A stretch of 64,000 nucleotides of DNA, from assembly GCA_000697055.1 (NCBI GenBank), contig JNDT01001361.1, positions 22,144-86,143 on the forward strand, written 5' to 3'. Of this stretch, positions 47,184-61,366 are shown piece after piece. Position numbers and translations under genes: made by a program. The notes under the pieces were generated by a model that saw only the letters and a program-made list of their open reading frames with translations, was not told where the DNA came from and ran no database searches. This DNA is from Saksenaea vasiformis B4078 (Eukaryota > Mucoromycota > Mucoromycetes > Mucorales > Saksenaeaceae). Position 1 is the first letter of the stretch; each line of letters begins with the position of its first letter.

Positions 47184-48568
47184 TTAAGCATATCTCTGTT
47201 CAATTATAAAATTCCTTCGAACCATTACTTTCTTTGCAAAGACGCCCAGAGAAAACACAGCGGTATCGGAAAAATCGCGGGAAGTCCGCATCATACACAA
47301 ATCTGACAAAATTTCTTACCTGAAGGTTTTAGCATGTACGCCTTCCAGACGAGAACGTTTTGCAGGACTCTTAGAACACATTAGATGAGATGGCAAGCAC
47401 AACAAAGTGAGTTACCTAGATCGTCCTGGTGCCATCACACAAAGTCGCCTGTTAGGAACAGTCATTAGCACAAAATCAAACGAATCCTGATCAAACAACA
47501 CTTACAGCTCCCGGAGGATCTACAGCGCATTTTTTCTTGTGAACACCCACAACATTGTGTTGCGGATGTGTCATAACCGTCAACCAATAACAGATTCAAA
47601 AACTCAGTATCAAAATGTTACTGCAGCGGGATCACTTACAATAGGTAGCAAACGTGGTCAGCGAGAAAACGAAATAGCGAATACCAAATAGACTTGAATA
47701 GCCTTCACCATAGATGTCCCACCGTTGGAAGGGTGTTAGCTTGGTTTGTCTTGGAGTGAAACCGCTTACCCTTGATTCTCGGTAAAGACAAACGAGGACG
47801 ATGAACCGTGCAAGAGTCCATTACACAGTAGAGTATTGGCATACAAAAGAATAATAATGACAAACCTTTTAGTTAAAAGAAAAAAGAGCTGATACCATTA
47901 CAAGGAAGCCAACCCGTCACCGCAATTAGTAGTTGATGATATGGCTCACGCGGAAAGAGGGTCCTGAAGAACAGGTTAGTCCGTGACATGATTACCAATA
48001 AAGAAAAAACACCGTCAAGTTGAATTCATTTGAAAGAGTGAAGAAAAGGTATAAGAAATGACAATCGGATGGACTATTCCTCTTTAAATATGTGTTTGAG
48101 AACGGGAACAGGTCATGCCTAGAACAAAAGAAATCTTCTCGCATAAATCATAATGAACATGTTGTGTGATCAATAGAGGTCTCAGACATGAAGAATATCT
48201 AATACAAATCAGATCATTGGAACACCCATGCTATAATAGCAAATTCATTATATTAATTCTAGTACGAGAAAGAGTGATGCATAAATCATCATATGTAATC
48301 CGAAACCACTATCCACGAACAAAGGTGTTCCAGTTCACCTAATATTCAAGCCGGCGTCAATGAGCGAGATACAAGTGCTAGATTATGTATCACATTATAA
48401 CAAAGACACTATGAAGGCAGTGTAAATAAATATCGCTTGCAACCCTAATAATCGGGAGAAGACGTGGAGTCGTCCAGGAACCGATCACGTGGGACCTTTT
48501 GATTTTCCCGAACTGGACTGCGAACGATGGAAAGATTAACGAAAATCTCGCACCCCTTTTTCCTTCCC
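47184..48568. other. Intergenic region holding repeat copy 2
   Basis: Almost entirely occupied by the second copy of the dispersed repeat. The last 300 bases carry the promoter of the DNAJC8-like gene. Confidence 0.55.
47238..48240. repeat. Dispersed diverged repeat, copy 2
   Basis: Same orientation as copy 1 at 32985-33925, with many shared blocks separated by small indels. On the minus strand an ATG near 47711 opens a short hydrophobic leader-like reading (MVKAIQVYLVFAISF) soon broken by TGA. Exon-like pieces bounded by GTAAG and AG follow. Probably a pseudogene or element relic. Confidence 0.8.
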
Positions 48569-49288
48569 ATGGCCGATGAAGACAAGGAACTTGAACGCTA
48601 CTTTTCACAATCAGAAAAACAGCTGGAGATTGAGCGTGTTTTAAAATGCTTCAAACTAGACCCATTTTCCGTTTTGGAATTACCTTACGTCAAACCTGAT
48701 CCCAAAGCGATTAAGTTGCAATATCGCAAAAAGAGTTTGATGATCCATCCGGACAAAGTAAAGCACGACCGTGCTGAGGAAGCTTTTGCAATGCTGAAAA
48801 AGGCTGAATCAGAACTCACAGATGAAAGCCGTGTGAAGTTTTTACTAACGGTTCTGGAAGAAGCCAAAGTCGAAGCATTGCGAAGTCATGGACACAAGGT
48901 GAAAACGCAGGTTCAAGACGACCAAGTGGAATCAACTACCACGGTGGATGAACAACAATACCCATTCTTAAAGACAGATGAGGGTCAGAAAGCCGTACGT
49001 GAACAGCTTAAACAGATCCTGATCAACATGGAATTGCGACGTCGACGAATGCTTAAAAAAGAATTAGAAGCAGAAGGTATGGATATATCCATCATGACAA
49101 CGCGTTCATCTAACATGGTTTGTTTAGGTGCGGAGGCACGTAAAACTGAAGAGGCTGCCAAAGAACGAAAGCGTAAAGCGGAAGAGGCAAAGCTATGGGA
49201 AGAATCACGAGATAAACGCGTCACCAGTTGGCGTGATTTCCAAAAGAAGGGCAAAAAAGTAAAGAAAACGAACCGATCAGGCATGTAA
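48569..49288 (+). CDS. spf31: DNAJC8/Spf31-like J-domain splicing protein
   Basis: Single exon. With Met at 48569 the product is 239 residues; an upstream in-frame Met at 48527 would add 14 residues with no family support. The N-terminal helix is followed by a J domain (residues about 40-105) with LDPFSVLELP, QYRKKSLMIHPDK (intact HPD) and EEAFAMLKKAES. The second half is a charged coiled coil that ends in EESRDKRVTSWRDFQKKGKK, closely matching the end of human DNAJC8. By family knowledge it is a spliceosome-associated Hsp70 co-chaperone. Its 3' end converges on IDH2, with 74 bases between the two stops. Confidence 0.93.
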   Translation: MADEDKELERYFSQSEKQLEIERVLKCFKLDPFSVLELPYVKPDPKAIKLQYRKKSLMIHPDKVKHDRAEEAFAMLKKAESELTDESRVKFLLTVLEEAKVEALRSHGHKVKTQVQDDQVESTTTVDEQQYPFLKTDEGQKAVREQLKQILINMELRRRRMLKKELEAEGMDISIMTTRSSNMVCLGAEARKTEEAAKERKRKAEEAKLWEESRDKRVTSWRDFQKKGKKVKKTNRSGM

Positions 49289-49362
49289 TAAAGAAACATG
49301 CTGTGTTGTAAAATTTTTATTTGCGTTGTCTATGAACAGGGTGGAAAAAAGGATTAAGGTTT

Positions 49363-50890
<1,528 letters not shown>

Positions 50891-52663
50891 CTTTCGAAGA
50901 AAAGGTAAACAAAAAATGGAAGAAGGAAAAAAAGTATATAAATTTTATTATGTCACTGTTTGGCCGGAATTCACGGACTAAAAGATTAGCCGGGTATTTT
51001 AGATAAAACTTTATCCGACCTTCATGAAGTTGTACAAGCCACGATAAGAACATTGTCTCAAATCTGCTGCACATCTTTTCGCTTCTATTCCATCACATCA
51101 GAAAATAAATGAAGATACGCTTTTCATTAGCTGCAATACAAGCAAGAAGTTAACTTTGTTTCATGAAAAAGTATTTGATACTCAGCTTACCGGGAAATAA
51201 GCAGTTCGTATCAAGAAACAATACACATGACAGATACGACTCTTGCAATGGATCTACGTAATGCAATCTGCATTGATGGTGCGGAAAACGAATCACACTA
51301 CGAGACCTATCATAATCGAAGCCATTGAAGGTTTCCCATAAGATGGTGAAATTCCGCAATGGATGTAGATATTAGGTTACCATGCACTGAATACAGGTTT
51401 AAAGCATAGCGCGGCGTTCAACGAGCTCATGTTAAAGTCTATCAGTAATATAATCGACGTTTAGTATTGTATGTCCGCTGGGCTATATACCCCAAGTATA
51501 TTGCACGCTCACAGGGAAGATGTGGGCGTCTTGTACGTGGAAACAGCATAGATTTCCGTTTCTAAAGGACAGAGAGCTTACTAGTGCAAATATATCGTCA
51601 GAGACACTAACCATTTGGACGACCCGTCATGATCCATTGATATCTGCAAAATTGATGAATATGATGAGAGCAATTACACGAACATTTGTAGCCCCGTAAT
51701 CCTCCAAATGCACCATGCCGAAATTGGGCTATAACATCTAGATGATGGAATGGTTAAAGTTAGCGGTAACTTCTGTGATAACAGCGTAACTATTGGTGTA
51801 TCTTTTGTTTGTCCAATAATGTAGATATGGAGACTACATTAGAAAAGGATCAAGAATGAGGTGTGCTAATTTTTTGCTGAAAGGTCTTTCCCGCAGGTAG
51901 ATTATTTAACCGGCGGAAAGGTACAGAGTCGTACAGGACGGGAAAGCCAACGACCCCTCTCAAAATAACTCGTGCCATAGAATTGTACGCGATTACTATA
52001 CCGAACAGTCTTTCTTTTCTTCACCCGTCCTTGTTTCTCTTCGTCAGACTTCTATTTTCTCTGTTCAGCATGTAATTGTTCTTTCATTCGATAAAAGACA
52101 CGACAATAATATTACATTATCGTGTCTTGAGATCATTGCTTTTCGTGTTGGACACATTGTTGTTTCTTTCCCCGCTCATTATAGAACGTTATACAAGAAG
52201 TTGATGATATACATCAACCACTTAATTGCCTGCGAATTCCGTTGTCAGAGACGAAGCGAGCTATTTCTCTTTGATTTGACATCCACCTCAAAGCAAGTGT
52301 TCCAATCAACTTTCCTAACGTCTGGAATATGTGTTCCTCAGCAACCTCCGCGGTGCTGATTGCAAAGTTATGCGTGTTGTTCTAGGTAAGACTTTCCGTA
52401 TACGCATAAATTACTGATTGTTTTGCCCAGAGAAGCTCGTCTTCATTAGGCCCAATGGTCATCTCTAGAACAACCAAGACCAGTACGCAATTAAAAAAAA
52501 TAAAGACCATGAAGCTTGCCAGTGGACTTCATTTGCATGAGTAAACTTTTATCGCAGGTAACCAGCATTTGATTTTCTATCCTAACTGAAAGTATCGTAC
52601 AATCTGATTGTAGTGTATTGATGCATCTTTTCTTTTCCAAAGTCCAGACTTTGATCATGTAAT
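50891..52663. other. Intergenic region, no gene recognised
   Basis: No convincing frame. It probably holds the IDH2 promoter at the left end and 3' sequence of LYS9 at the right. Confidence 0.5.
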
Positions 52664-54339
52664 TTAAAGTATGGCTTCAACCATACCAATTCCCTCCTTC
52701 TCCAGAAGCTCAATGATTGGATCATTGATATCTGCTGACATAGGAGCAAGGACACCTTTCTTAGTCAACTTGCCATCCAAGATTAGTTGAACTGCAATAC
52801 CGCATGGGACACCAACGGTCTTCGCCATTGCCATCTGTTTTCCGGGGACACCGTACTCAACTAATGTAGATGTACGCGTCTGATGTGTTCCATCCTTAAG
52901 CTCAATTTCGAAACGATGCTGTAAGAACACCATATCGCGTTCACCTTCCTCGTACTGCATCTTTTCTTCCAGAGTGGCACAGAAAGTGTCCAGCAAGTTT
53001 CCGCGACGATGTACTTTGGTGTTTGAGAAGAATCCAAGCCAGCGCATGCCGTCCAAGATCTGGGCTTTACGTGGATTGTTGTCGAGATCGGTCTTGGCAA
53101 TGATTGCAGCTTTCAACGTATTCTCATCTGTACTGGCTGCACCGGTGATGTTTGCAAGCACTTGGTTCCATGCAATCTCTGGGGCACTGCTTAATAGATG
53201 TGGCTGTTCTTCCTCACTGAGGAAACCAAGATTGACAAGAGCTTTAACAAACTGACAGAAGCCGTCATATCGAAGAGTTCCACGGATGATGGTCTTCGCC
53301 TCAGGAATGTTATAACGCTTGTCATAGGGAGTTGAGTCACGGTTGCCGTAACCGACAAAAGCATAGCCAGGATAGCCAGAGTTCAAGGGTCTGGCAGAAT
53401 CCATCAAAGCTGTACCAGAAACTTCAACAACCTAAATATTGCTATTCATCAGCACGCTATACTATTTGACCGAACCAAGTCGACTAACCTTTCCATTTTC
53501 GAGGTACTTAGCTGTGTTCTTCAAGGCCAAAAGGACACCGCGAGCTGACCAAGAAAATTTGTAACCAAAAGGATTGTTGGAATTTTCGGGAGCAGGGAGT
53601 CCACCACAGAAGGAAATGAACTCGAGCAACTACAACCCATGCTCGTTAAAACACTCTCATTTAAGTGTTCATTCTTACCTTGCCACCCTGTTGATGCACT
53701 TCATCAATGGTGCGGACAGCATAGAGATGGTCAATACCAGGATCCAAACCGATCTCATTCATGACCGTAATACCGGCGTCCTTAGCTCTGATTCATTTCG
53801 TCAGCGCCACATTTTTAGTGATGAATAACTTACGCTTGGTCGTATTCCATCATAGCAGGCGATACATAAGATGTAGTGACAACGTTCTTCTTGTACTTGA
53901 CAGCAGCCTTGATCACCTTGGCATGATAGATGTAAGGAATCAAGCTAAACAGGTCCGTGTGAGTTTTCTCCGCAATCATCCCGCAGGGGTAATAAACATA
54001 CCTGATAACGAGATCATGCTTGGCAACCAGATCCTCAATGGCCTTCTCATCGCTGATGTCACACGAGACGGCTGCCGTGTTCTTGGGAAACTGTTTGACT
54101 AACGCCTGTGCGTTTTCGAGTCTTCTACTGGCTAATGGAAAGAGCGTTTGTCAGCTTACAGTGCATCAGATTTTATTGCTCAATACCAATTGTCAGTCTG
54201 TTCTCCGGACGACGCAAGATGTATTCGACAGCAGGAGCGGCAACAAAGCCGGAACCAAGCAAAAGGATGTGTCTACGCGTCAATGTCGTTCTTAGTGTTA
54301 TTTTCCTTTTCCCGAGGTGGTTCCTTACTTTTCAGACAT
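52664..54339 (-). CDS. LYS9: Saccharopine dehydrogenase (NADP+, L-glutamate-forming)
   Basis: Makes saccharopine from aminoadipate semialdehyde and glutamate, the penultimate step of the fungal lysine pathway. The first exon is only 11 bases (54339-54329, MSEK split); exon 2 then gives the Rossmann start [20 protein letters not shown]. Further segments are [69 protein letters not shown] and the long last exon from [17 protein letters not shown] to MVEAIL. The GLDPGIDH motif and the absence of a lysine-ketoglutarate reductase part identify the stand-alone fungal Lys9 type. Length is about 450 residues. Confidence 0.96.
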
Positions 54340-57300
54340 GACAAAATATAAAACTCTGAAATGGAAAGCTAAACAGAAAGGATGGGAAAAGAAAGAAAAG
54401 GAAAATGCTTACGCTCGTGTTGATGGGAAATTAAGCAGAGTGTTTGCTTTAGGTTTCGGAGATGAACGTCCATTTTTGGAAACCATCTTAGATTTTGAAA
54501 GATCAATCTCCCTTGCTTCATCTGTGTTTCTACGCGTATTTGGTTACTATCACGCGTCTTACATCTATCCCACCGTGCTTGTGGAAATACATGGCGTCAG
54601 AAAGTTGCTTCCAGGCAGAGATTTAGGGAAGCATTTACGTTTGAACACCTGACCCGTGAGAACTGCGCTCTTTAAAAATCTCCCAGGCTATAACTAGGCC
54701 TTGTTCGCAAACAGTACGTCATTAGGAGCGTCTGTCCTCCCTGTTATCCGATAAATTACTACCAATAGAAGTGCGATACTAGATTTTGCCTACGATTTTC
54801 CCTCAGTATAAAGCTACTGAGGCATTAGCCCAAATGAACCCTTCGTGATAAGCAGGGCTAAGGCAAACAAAGAATCAATAGGTATTGGACATAGGTAAGC
54901 GGAAACGATAATCCTTCTGTCTATTGAATAAACTGTTACATTGATCTAAACAAATTCCGCGTTTTTTGGAAAGTAAAGTTCGCGTTAAGAAAATCAATTT
55001 GTTGTTTAACACACTTAAGCCGTAAAATTTACTCGCACAAACTTAAGTCTCCGAGCAACAGACAGCACCACTGAGATACTCTAACATGCACTTGGTTGCT
55101 CCTCTCCGGGAAATCATTATGATGCGTGCATGGATGCTGTACCTACGACATGCGTCAGTCCGGTTAAGAGAAGGACGCTTTTTGGCTTTCGTTGGGATGC
55201 CAGCCTTGTACCGACAATGGACCTTTGGAGTGCAGGACATCTGTTAGATACTTACTGTGGGATCACAAGTGTCTTGATTGCTATTAGTTGAACCTTGATC
55301 TTTATGGATGGAAGTTTGACAAGTCTAAAATGGCTCCACGGAGGAGGGTAATAAGATCAGCAAAGATGCGGAGGCGATTGGATTGGTGTTTTGGCAATCG
55401 ATTTTCTTTACTTTCTTTTCAAAAGATTAATGTCGACCATTTGATCTTGTTCCAGATCAAGCTATATATCCAAAATAAATAGATAAAAGATGTGCATCCT
55501 GGAGCAGATGTATGCCTTACAATAACTAATACGAGTACCTCCAAGCAGGCTTAAAGTTGCCGAGCGACAATAATTGGATCTTGAATCGCATAGCGCTTTT
55601 TTGGCAATTGTCAATGGACTCCATAGTCCTGATTGTTGCAAGTTTCCCACCTGTCACATCGCCAATAGGTTTAGCCTTGTACATCTTTCTTGCAAACCTT
55701 GGCTTGTTTGATTGTCAAACTGTGCGTAAGCTACTAATTGTTACCAGACGGTGCTAAAAGGGGGGTTGGAAATCCTTATAATTTACTTTGCGAAGCTGTG
55801 CGAACGTGGATTCCCAACCGTTTTGCTACCACAGAACCGTTCATGCACCTGCTGATACCTCTGATCTTGTCATAACGAGTGTAAGAAGCATAAGCACATT
55901 TTTCTTTCGTATCCCTCATACAAGAACTCACATTTCCGTACTTGTATACTTCCATCGTGACAACTCAAGGAGATTCCCTCTGGAGACGTTGGCTTTTCAT
56001 ATAGAACCATCTCTTTACGCACGGCTTTTACCAGAATATTCATTTGAAACCACGACCATAGATGTTTTTTGACAGGTCCAACTATCGTACCGCCCCCTTT
56101 CCCGAATGTGGCACTTCATGGAAGCATGACAATTGTGGCACCAAGGACGATGTTGCTTAGTACGTATCCAAAAATAGTACGTTGACAGATTGTTCCATTG
56201 TCCCGATCATGGAATTCTGCACAGGCCTTCCGCAACGTCCACCTGCCTCAGGTGTAACTGGGTAGTCGCATGTAGGCTTTGCTGGTCATTTTAGAAGGCG
56301 TAATTCCGACCTACTGTAACTGCGCATAGAGGGGAAACAACCCAAATTTATTAATAGTTTTCAACTGTCCATAGCAAGATGAGCTATTATATGATTCTAT
56401 AAGTGTTCTAACCAGAACCACTGTTTCGCACCACTGGATGACAGTTCCGATGGTAGTGGAAGATGTAAGCTTTTCTTTCCGGTCTCAGTTGTCACTCACT
56501 GCTATTTCAGCAAAGAAGTTGTTCTCGAAGCATATCACGCTATTTCTGACGTTATCCACTCGGATCTTCTGGATTATTGCTTAACATCGGTTGGCCTCAT
56601 GTTTTGATAATGACGTACCGTCTTGGTCATCCCATCTCTCGTGGCGTGTCGGAGCTAGAAAAATGTGGCAAAGAAGAATCATGGATAGCCGCAACCTAAT
56701 ACTCTCTGTGTACACAGCGTAGCCTGTTTTATACATAACGCGACCAGTGTACACTCTTTGCTCTTACATTGCATCTTCATGTGCTACGTATACTACCTGA
56801 CTAATCGATATGTTAACAAAACATAGCGAAATGCTATCGTCAGCCAGCTCCACTTTTTTTTTAAGTTGTGAGCTGGATGTCATACGGATAATCCATTGTA
56901 GGAGGTTTTTCCCGATATCATCTCGTGAAAAACCGAACCGTTCCTCAGTCTAGCCATTGCTCGATGCTATATCAGCCTTTATCAAGTTCTGGCACAATCT
57001 TTGCAGTCTGCTACCAGTCTGGACATGTGTCCACTAGCTACGATACTTATGTTCAGTCAGTGATGTAGTTTCATATGTGTGTCGTAACCAAGTATTCCAC
57101 CCAATCCTATCTTTTTCAACTGTGTACAAGGTGGCTTGTAGATCCACATTAATGGATTGAGTGTAACGTACACATGGTGTTTTTCGAGCAAATAAGGAAG
57201 GATGTACTTCTCTGCAATATGGCGGCGGCTGAAAAGAGACACTTACTTTGGAGATCTAGCTCGTCTATCGGGTTGACAACGTGCATCCACTGGCGCGCCG

Positions 57301-57453
57301 TTAGGTGAAACTGCCAATGAAGTGGTCGCAGGGGACCTTCTGACGTCACGTAACGTGGATTGAGATCCATTCATTTCCGAACTGTCCGTCTCTTTTTCGG
57401 CTGCGAGTGTTTTCGAACAAATTTTTTTTCTCTCTTTCTCCCCACTCCATACC
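54340..57453. other. Intergenic region, no gene recognised
   Basis: Three kilobases with only short plain frames (for example 55557-55757, 55788-56072). No repeat unit was recognised by eye. The right end is presumably the cytochrome oxidase subunit promoter. Confidence 0.5.
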
Positions 57454-57772
57454 ATGTACGCCAACGTCCTTGCTCGCTCCGCTATCCGTTCTCGCGTTGC
57501 CTCCCGTCAGGTTATGCGCTCTGACCTCTACCACTTTGAAAACACCGACGGCCAGGTAAAATGACTTGACAAAAAGAATGCCATGACTAATGGGCAATGT
57601 AGAACCTTCCTTTCAACACCAAGAACCGCGCTGGTCTCGCTATCAAGATGACTTTGTATCTTGGTCTTGGTTTCGCTGCTCCTTTCCTTGGTAAGTGCGA
57701 ATTGAGATGGTCGATTTTTGATGATTGCTTATCAATGTTCTTACTCTTTTAGGTGCTGCCTGGCAACTGTAA
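57454..57772 (+). CDS. COX8: Cytochrome c oxidase subunit VIIc/VIII
   Basis: Small nuclear-encoded subunit of respiratory complex IV in the inner mitochondrial membrane. Three exons (57454-57555, 57603-57690, 57753-57772) give 69 residues. The N-terminal presequence (MYANVLARSAIRSRVASRQV) is basic and amphipathic. The mature part has the conserved HFENTDGQNLPF segment, then a single membrane helix (MTLYLGLGFAAPFLGAAW) ending WQL, matching the COX7C/yeast Cox8 pattern in length and motif. The first ORF is short and would be missed without splicing. Start chosen at the first ATG, which follows a pyrimidine-rich leader. Confidence 0.93.
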
Positions 57773-58030
57773 GTAGTTGGAACACAAACCTAACTTTCTT
57801 TTCTAACAAAATTTTGAAAGCCACAAGTCTGGTTAAACAAAACCGCTGCGCTCAGCCCCTTTGCTTTTTTAATATATAATAAAAGAAACAGAAAGCCTCT
57901 GTGCACTCGAACTCTGTCCAAAAATAAGGCGCGTTTCTGTAACTAAAAAAGACTTTTTTGGGGGGTTAGGATCAAACAGCATAAAATCTGTCGTTCCTTG
58001 TTTGTAAAGTTCTTTTTTTTTCCCTTTCCC

Positions 58031-59440
58031 ATGCGCACAACCTTTCTGCATTGTCTCCTTGGCTGTTTCATACTAGTAGTTGTCAGGGCTGATATTTCAT
58101 CTTTTGGATTACCTCGTCAGGGACATTGTGCACTCGCATATAATGGTTCACTGTATATTTTTGGTGGAGAACCAAATAACACAGATATATCGTTGACGTT
58201 TTCCACAACCATAACACAACAGCCACAGGTGCGCTCTTTACGGATCAACCAGACTATCCCACAAAATAGTACATGTATTATCACAAGTTACGGTCAGGCG
58301 ATCTTTGGCTTTAATCAAACGCTCAATCTTCAAACACTCCAGTGGAACTCTTCCGAAAGATTGAACGAGCTCCGTCCAGGAATACCCGCAGCACTATGGA
58401 AGGATTATCTTGTTATTGCTGGAGAGAACATAACGACTGCCTTCGACGTAAGCTCTCAAACAGTATCCATGTGGATGCCTTTAGCAATGCATGCACTGAC
58501 ACCGACGCCAACCTTCGGCGCACGTATGGCTGTCACTTCTCGATGGGTCCTTCATTTCAGTACCACTCCGCGACTCGACCTTCTAACAGGCACCATTGAA
58601 CTGCTACCTTACAATACCACGATCCATTTCTTTGATCCAATACAGCTCCTATGGAAGGATCAAACGGTACAATTTGCCAGCTTTACGAACCAGATCACCA
58701 TCGCACCGATTTCCTCCGATAGCTTGTTGATTGTCCCGGAACTCGCTGAAGATTTTTCTCCGTCAATCAGAAATTCCATCAGTCTCCCACAGAAAATGTT
58801 AGCGAAATTAGATGTCTCGCCACACGAACCGATCGGTAATATCACCTGGATCGCTTCGGGATCGTATCGTCCAACGATGGGTGCATCGGTGACAGCTATT
58901 TCCCAGGACCAGTTACTTATTTTTTATGGCGGAAGTCATGTGAGCGTCGAAAATCTTCAATTTTGGAACACAACTTCTATGCAGTTCCTTAGTTCACCGT
59001 CATGGTGGATCGACGCATATCGATCAACGCAAACTACTATAAAACCACAATCATCACCATCCCAAGATCCAACGAAGGCAACTGTGAACAATGTTCCAAT
59101 CATTTTGGGTACAGTACTAGGTGTTCTAGGGCTTGTTGTCGCCTTGGTTACCTTGTATTTCATTTATAAATGCAGACGGCGAAGGAGGGACCGCCTTGTA
59201 GGCAAACCATATCAGCCCGCCCCACCTCCGAACGTTCAAGAAGAACTTCCCACATATATGTCTCAGCTGCGTCGTGGTTTATCATCCATGACGACGAAAT
59301 CGGCGCCCTGCACCATCCCTTGCGAGCAACCGTCATCGCCAACCACAGAATGTTCAGAAACACGTCGATGCAGCCGATTTACGGAACATTTTGATATGAG
59401 GACACTGTTATTGCATTCCGATGGTGAAAACAAAGCATAA
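58031..59440 (+). CDS. Type I membrane protein with kelch/galactose-oxidase-like beta-propeller
   Basis: Single exon. With Met at 58031 the protein has 469 residues; an in-frame Met at 57998 would add a Phe-rich extension that does not improve the leader. Residues 1-20 (TTFLHCLLGCFILVVVRA) are a signal peptide. The ectodomain carries kelch-like strands (QGHCALAYNGSLYIFGG, then RPTMGASVTAISQDQLLIFYGGS) and many N-glycosylation sites. One membrane helix (PIILGTVLGVLGLVVALVTLYFIYKC) is followed by a basic RRRRRDR stop-transfer and a cytoplasmic tail of about 90 residues rich in Pro, Ser and Thr. Family knowledge gives no specific role. A cell-surface sensor or adhesion protein is possible. Confidence 0.82.
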   Translation: MRTTFLHCLLGCFILVVVRADISSFGLPRQGHCALAYNGSLYIFGGEPNNTDISLTFSTTITQQPQVRSLRINQTIPQNSTCIITSYGQAIFGFNQTLNLQTLQWNSSERLNELRPGIPAALWKDYLVIAGENITTAFDVSSQTVSMWMPLAMHALTPTPTFGARMAVTSRWVLHFSTTPRLDLLTGTIELLPYNTTIHFFDPIQLLWKDQTVQFASFTNQITIAPISSDSLLIVPELAEDFSPSIRNSISLPQKMLAKLDVSPHEPIGNITWIASGSYRPTMGASVTAISQDQLLIFYGGSHVSVENLQFWNTTSMQFLSSPSWWIDAYRSTQTTIKPQSSPSQDPTKATVNNVPIILGTVLGVLGLVVALVTLYFIYKCRRRRRDRLVGKPYQPAPPPNVQEELPTYMSQLRRGLSSMTTKSAPCTIPCEQPSSPTTECSETRRCSRFTEHFDMRTLLLHSDGENKA

Positions 59441-60672
59441 GAAACCGGATGTACAGATAGAAGAGGGTTAAGGTCAGGTTCATGTATATTTTTATTGCTT
59501 CAGCTCCCCGTACATAAAAGTTTATATCGTAATTAGCATGTGCATCGTGTTGATACCTAGTGGAAGAAAACGCTTTCTTTTTATTGTTTCAGCACTCTGA
59601 AGCTTGTTATTTGACATTAACTAGAGGCTATGTCAACTGTGCCAATCGTGCTGTCATGGATGGTACATGACACGATGCTTAACAAAAAGGCAACTGTTAA
59701 TTATAAAATGCTAACCTATCGTCTCTAACTGACCCTATGTTATATATATATATATTGTCGACAGGGAATAATAGCATTCGCGTATTAGACAAACAAACGA
59801 AGGGCATTGTAAGTTAGTTACTTGATTGCTTGATATGAATTATGAATTTTCGGAGACACAACAATTTTTTATGGAGACCTGTATTTCCGTGTGGTTAAAC
59901 GCTTTGTTTATTTATTTATTGACTTGTGTATAACCCAGATCACTTGTTTTTGAATCGGTCTCAGGCATTCTAATTTTTATGGGTGCACCATAAAACAGGG
60001 ATAGCGCTCAATAACGTATTACCCGACTTAGAGCATCACCCTTGATATTACTGTTGTGCAGGAATCGGAGATACAGAGCCCACACAAGAGCGAAATGGAC
60101 AATTGTTTACGTAGATTTACTACTTTTATGATAACGCGCTCAGAGTGATTTTATTTCTATCCATCGCTTACATCACACCTTGTCGTATGTCATTTGAAAT
60201 TCAGATATATTTAGTGATGGTGTATACCGGTGCGGGTTACTGACCACAGGCATTGTTACTGTAGAAAGATTAAACACAAGTTCCTCCGCTCGGATTAAAG
60301 TTTGGATGTATTAGAGAAATGTTGATGATCCCACTCTTAAGAACGTCTAGAATACGAAAGCTGTGCAGACGTGCTTAGAATAGAAGCTTCCATCTGTTCT
60401 GCTTTTCTATTTCAAACCCATTACCTCATGACGGACAAACATGTCCCTCGAGTGTATTTTACAATTGCATGACAACAGCTGTTAATCACTTACATAAGAA
60501 ACCTAAACAAATAAATGCTGCATATTGTCCTCCGTTGCCTTTGATACAAAGTAAATACACTATTTCTGAAAAGTATCCGGATTAAAATAGACATACGGTT
60601 ATCTAATAGAGCAGGCATGTCAATAGCATTTACCTAAGCAGTGCAAACGTCTGCGCGTCTTTGATACGCGGG
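59441..60672. other. Intergenic region, no gene recognised
   Basis: AT-rich, with a short TA run near 59739-59757. No open frame stands out. Confidence 0.5.
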
Positions 60673-61327
60673 TCATGGTTGCGGTGGCGGTGGGGTTCTT
60701 CTGAATGGGGATAGCCGCTCACCAGAAACTATGTGTGATAATGAAATTGCATGGATGTTCCTTGATGCGTCTGTATCCCTTTGCCATACTGTTCCGCAAC
60801 TAGTACAGTTCAGAACACTATGCAAATGTTGATTTGCATCAATATTGGTGTCTTCCAATTCCCAGACCGCCCCTTGAACAAATTTGCGAGGTGCAGTATT
60901 CATCGACGTTGATTAGCACCAGCGCCCCTTCTCGCTCAGCTTCTTTCATCAGGCGTTTATAACGTTCGGCCAAACCAACAGGTTTCGATCCATGTCAGCT
61001 ACGCCCCGAATTGAGCGTCTCTGAACGCGATGAGAGTAACCTTGCTGGTGTCGTGGTCGGTGGGAGTCTTTTTCCATTTGCTACAGCGTAATTGGTAGCG
61101 AGACCGACAGCACCAATGCATAATAGTGGAAGAATACTTACTGGAATTTGGGTTCCTGTGATGCAGGTGGACTCGGAGGCCGCTGTCGCCGCTTCCATCG
61201 TCTTGCGCACCTTACACCGTCTCTTCGCATTGATTGTTCGTAAATAACGGACGAAAGCCTTTCGAAGAAAGAAGTGGAAACCGTACTCAACATCGTCAAT
61301 TGTCTCAGACCGTACTTGGCAAATCAC
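60673..61327 (-). pseudogene. Fanzor/TnpB-like gene relic (RuvC C-terminal part)
   Basis: C-terminal fragment of a TnpB-related nuclease-like protein. Minus-strand pieces run in order: 61327-60995 (containing LLCIGAVGLATNYAVANGKR); an overlapping other-frame piece near 60950-60870 with ALVLINVDEYCTSQICS, corresponding to the RuvC-II acidic region and first zinc-ribbon cysteine; then 60903-60673 with LNCTSCGTVWQRDTDASRNI, the second CxxC and the RuvC-III WxRDxxAxxNI motif. The ribbon's first CxxC reads CSRG, so a cysteine is lost, and at least one frameshift separates the pieces. No matching N-terminus was seen, because the opposite-strand relic begins about 40 bases away. A remnant, not a working gene. 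Confidence 0.72.
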
Positions 61328-61366
61328 GACAACGAGTAGAATAACCCAGCTGCAGCACTGCCGTTT

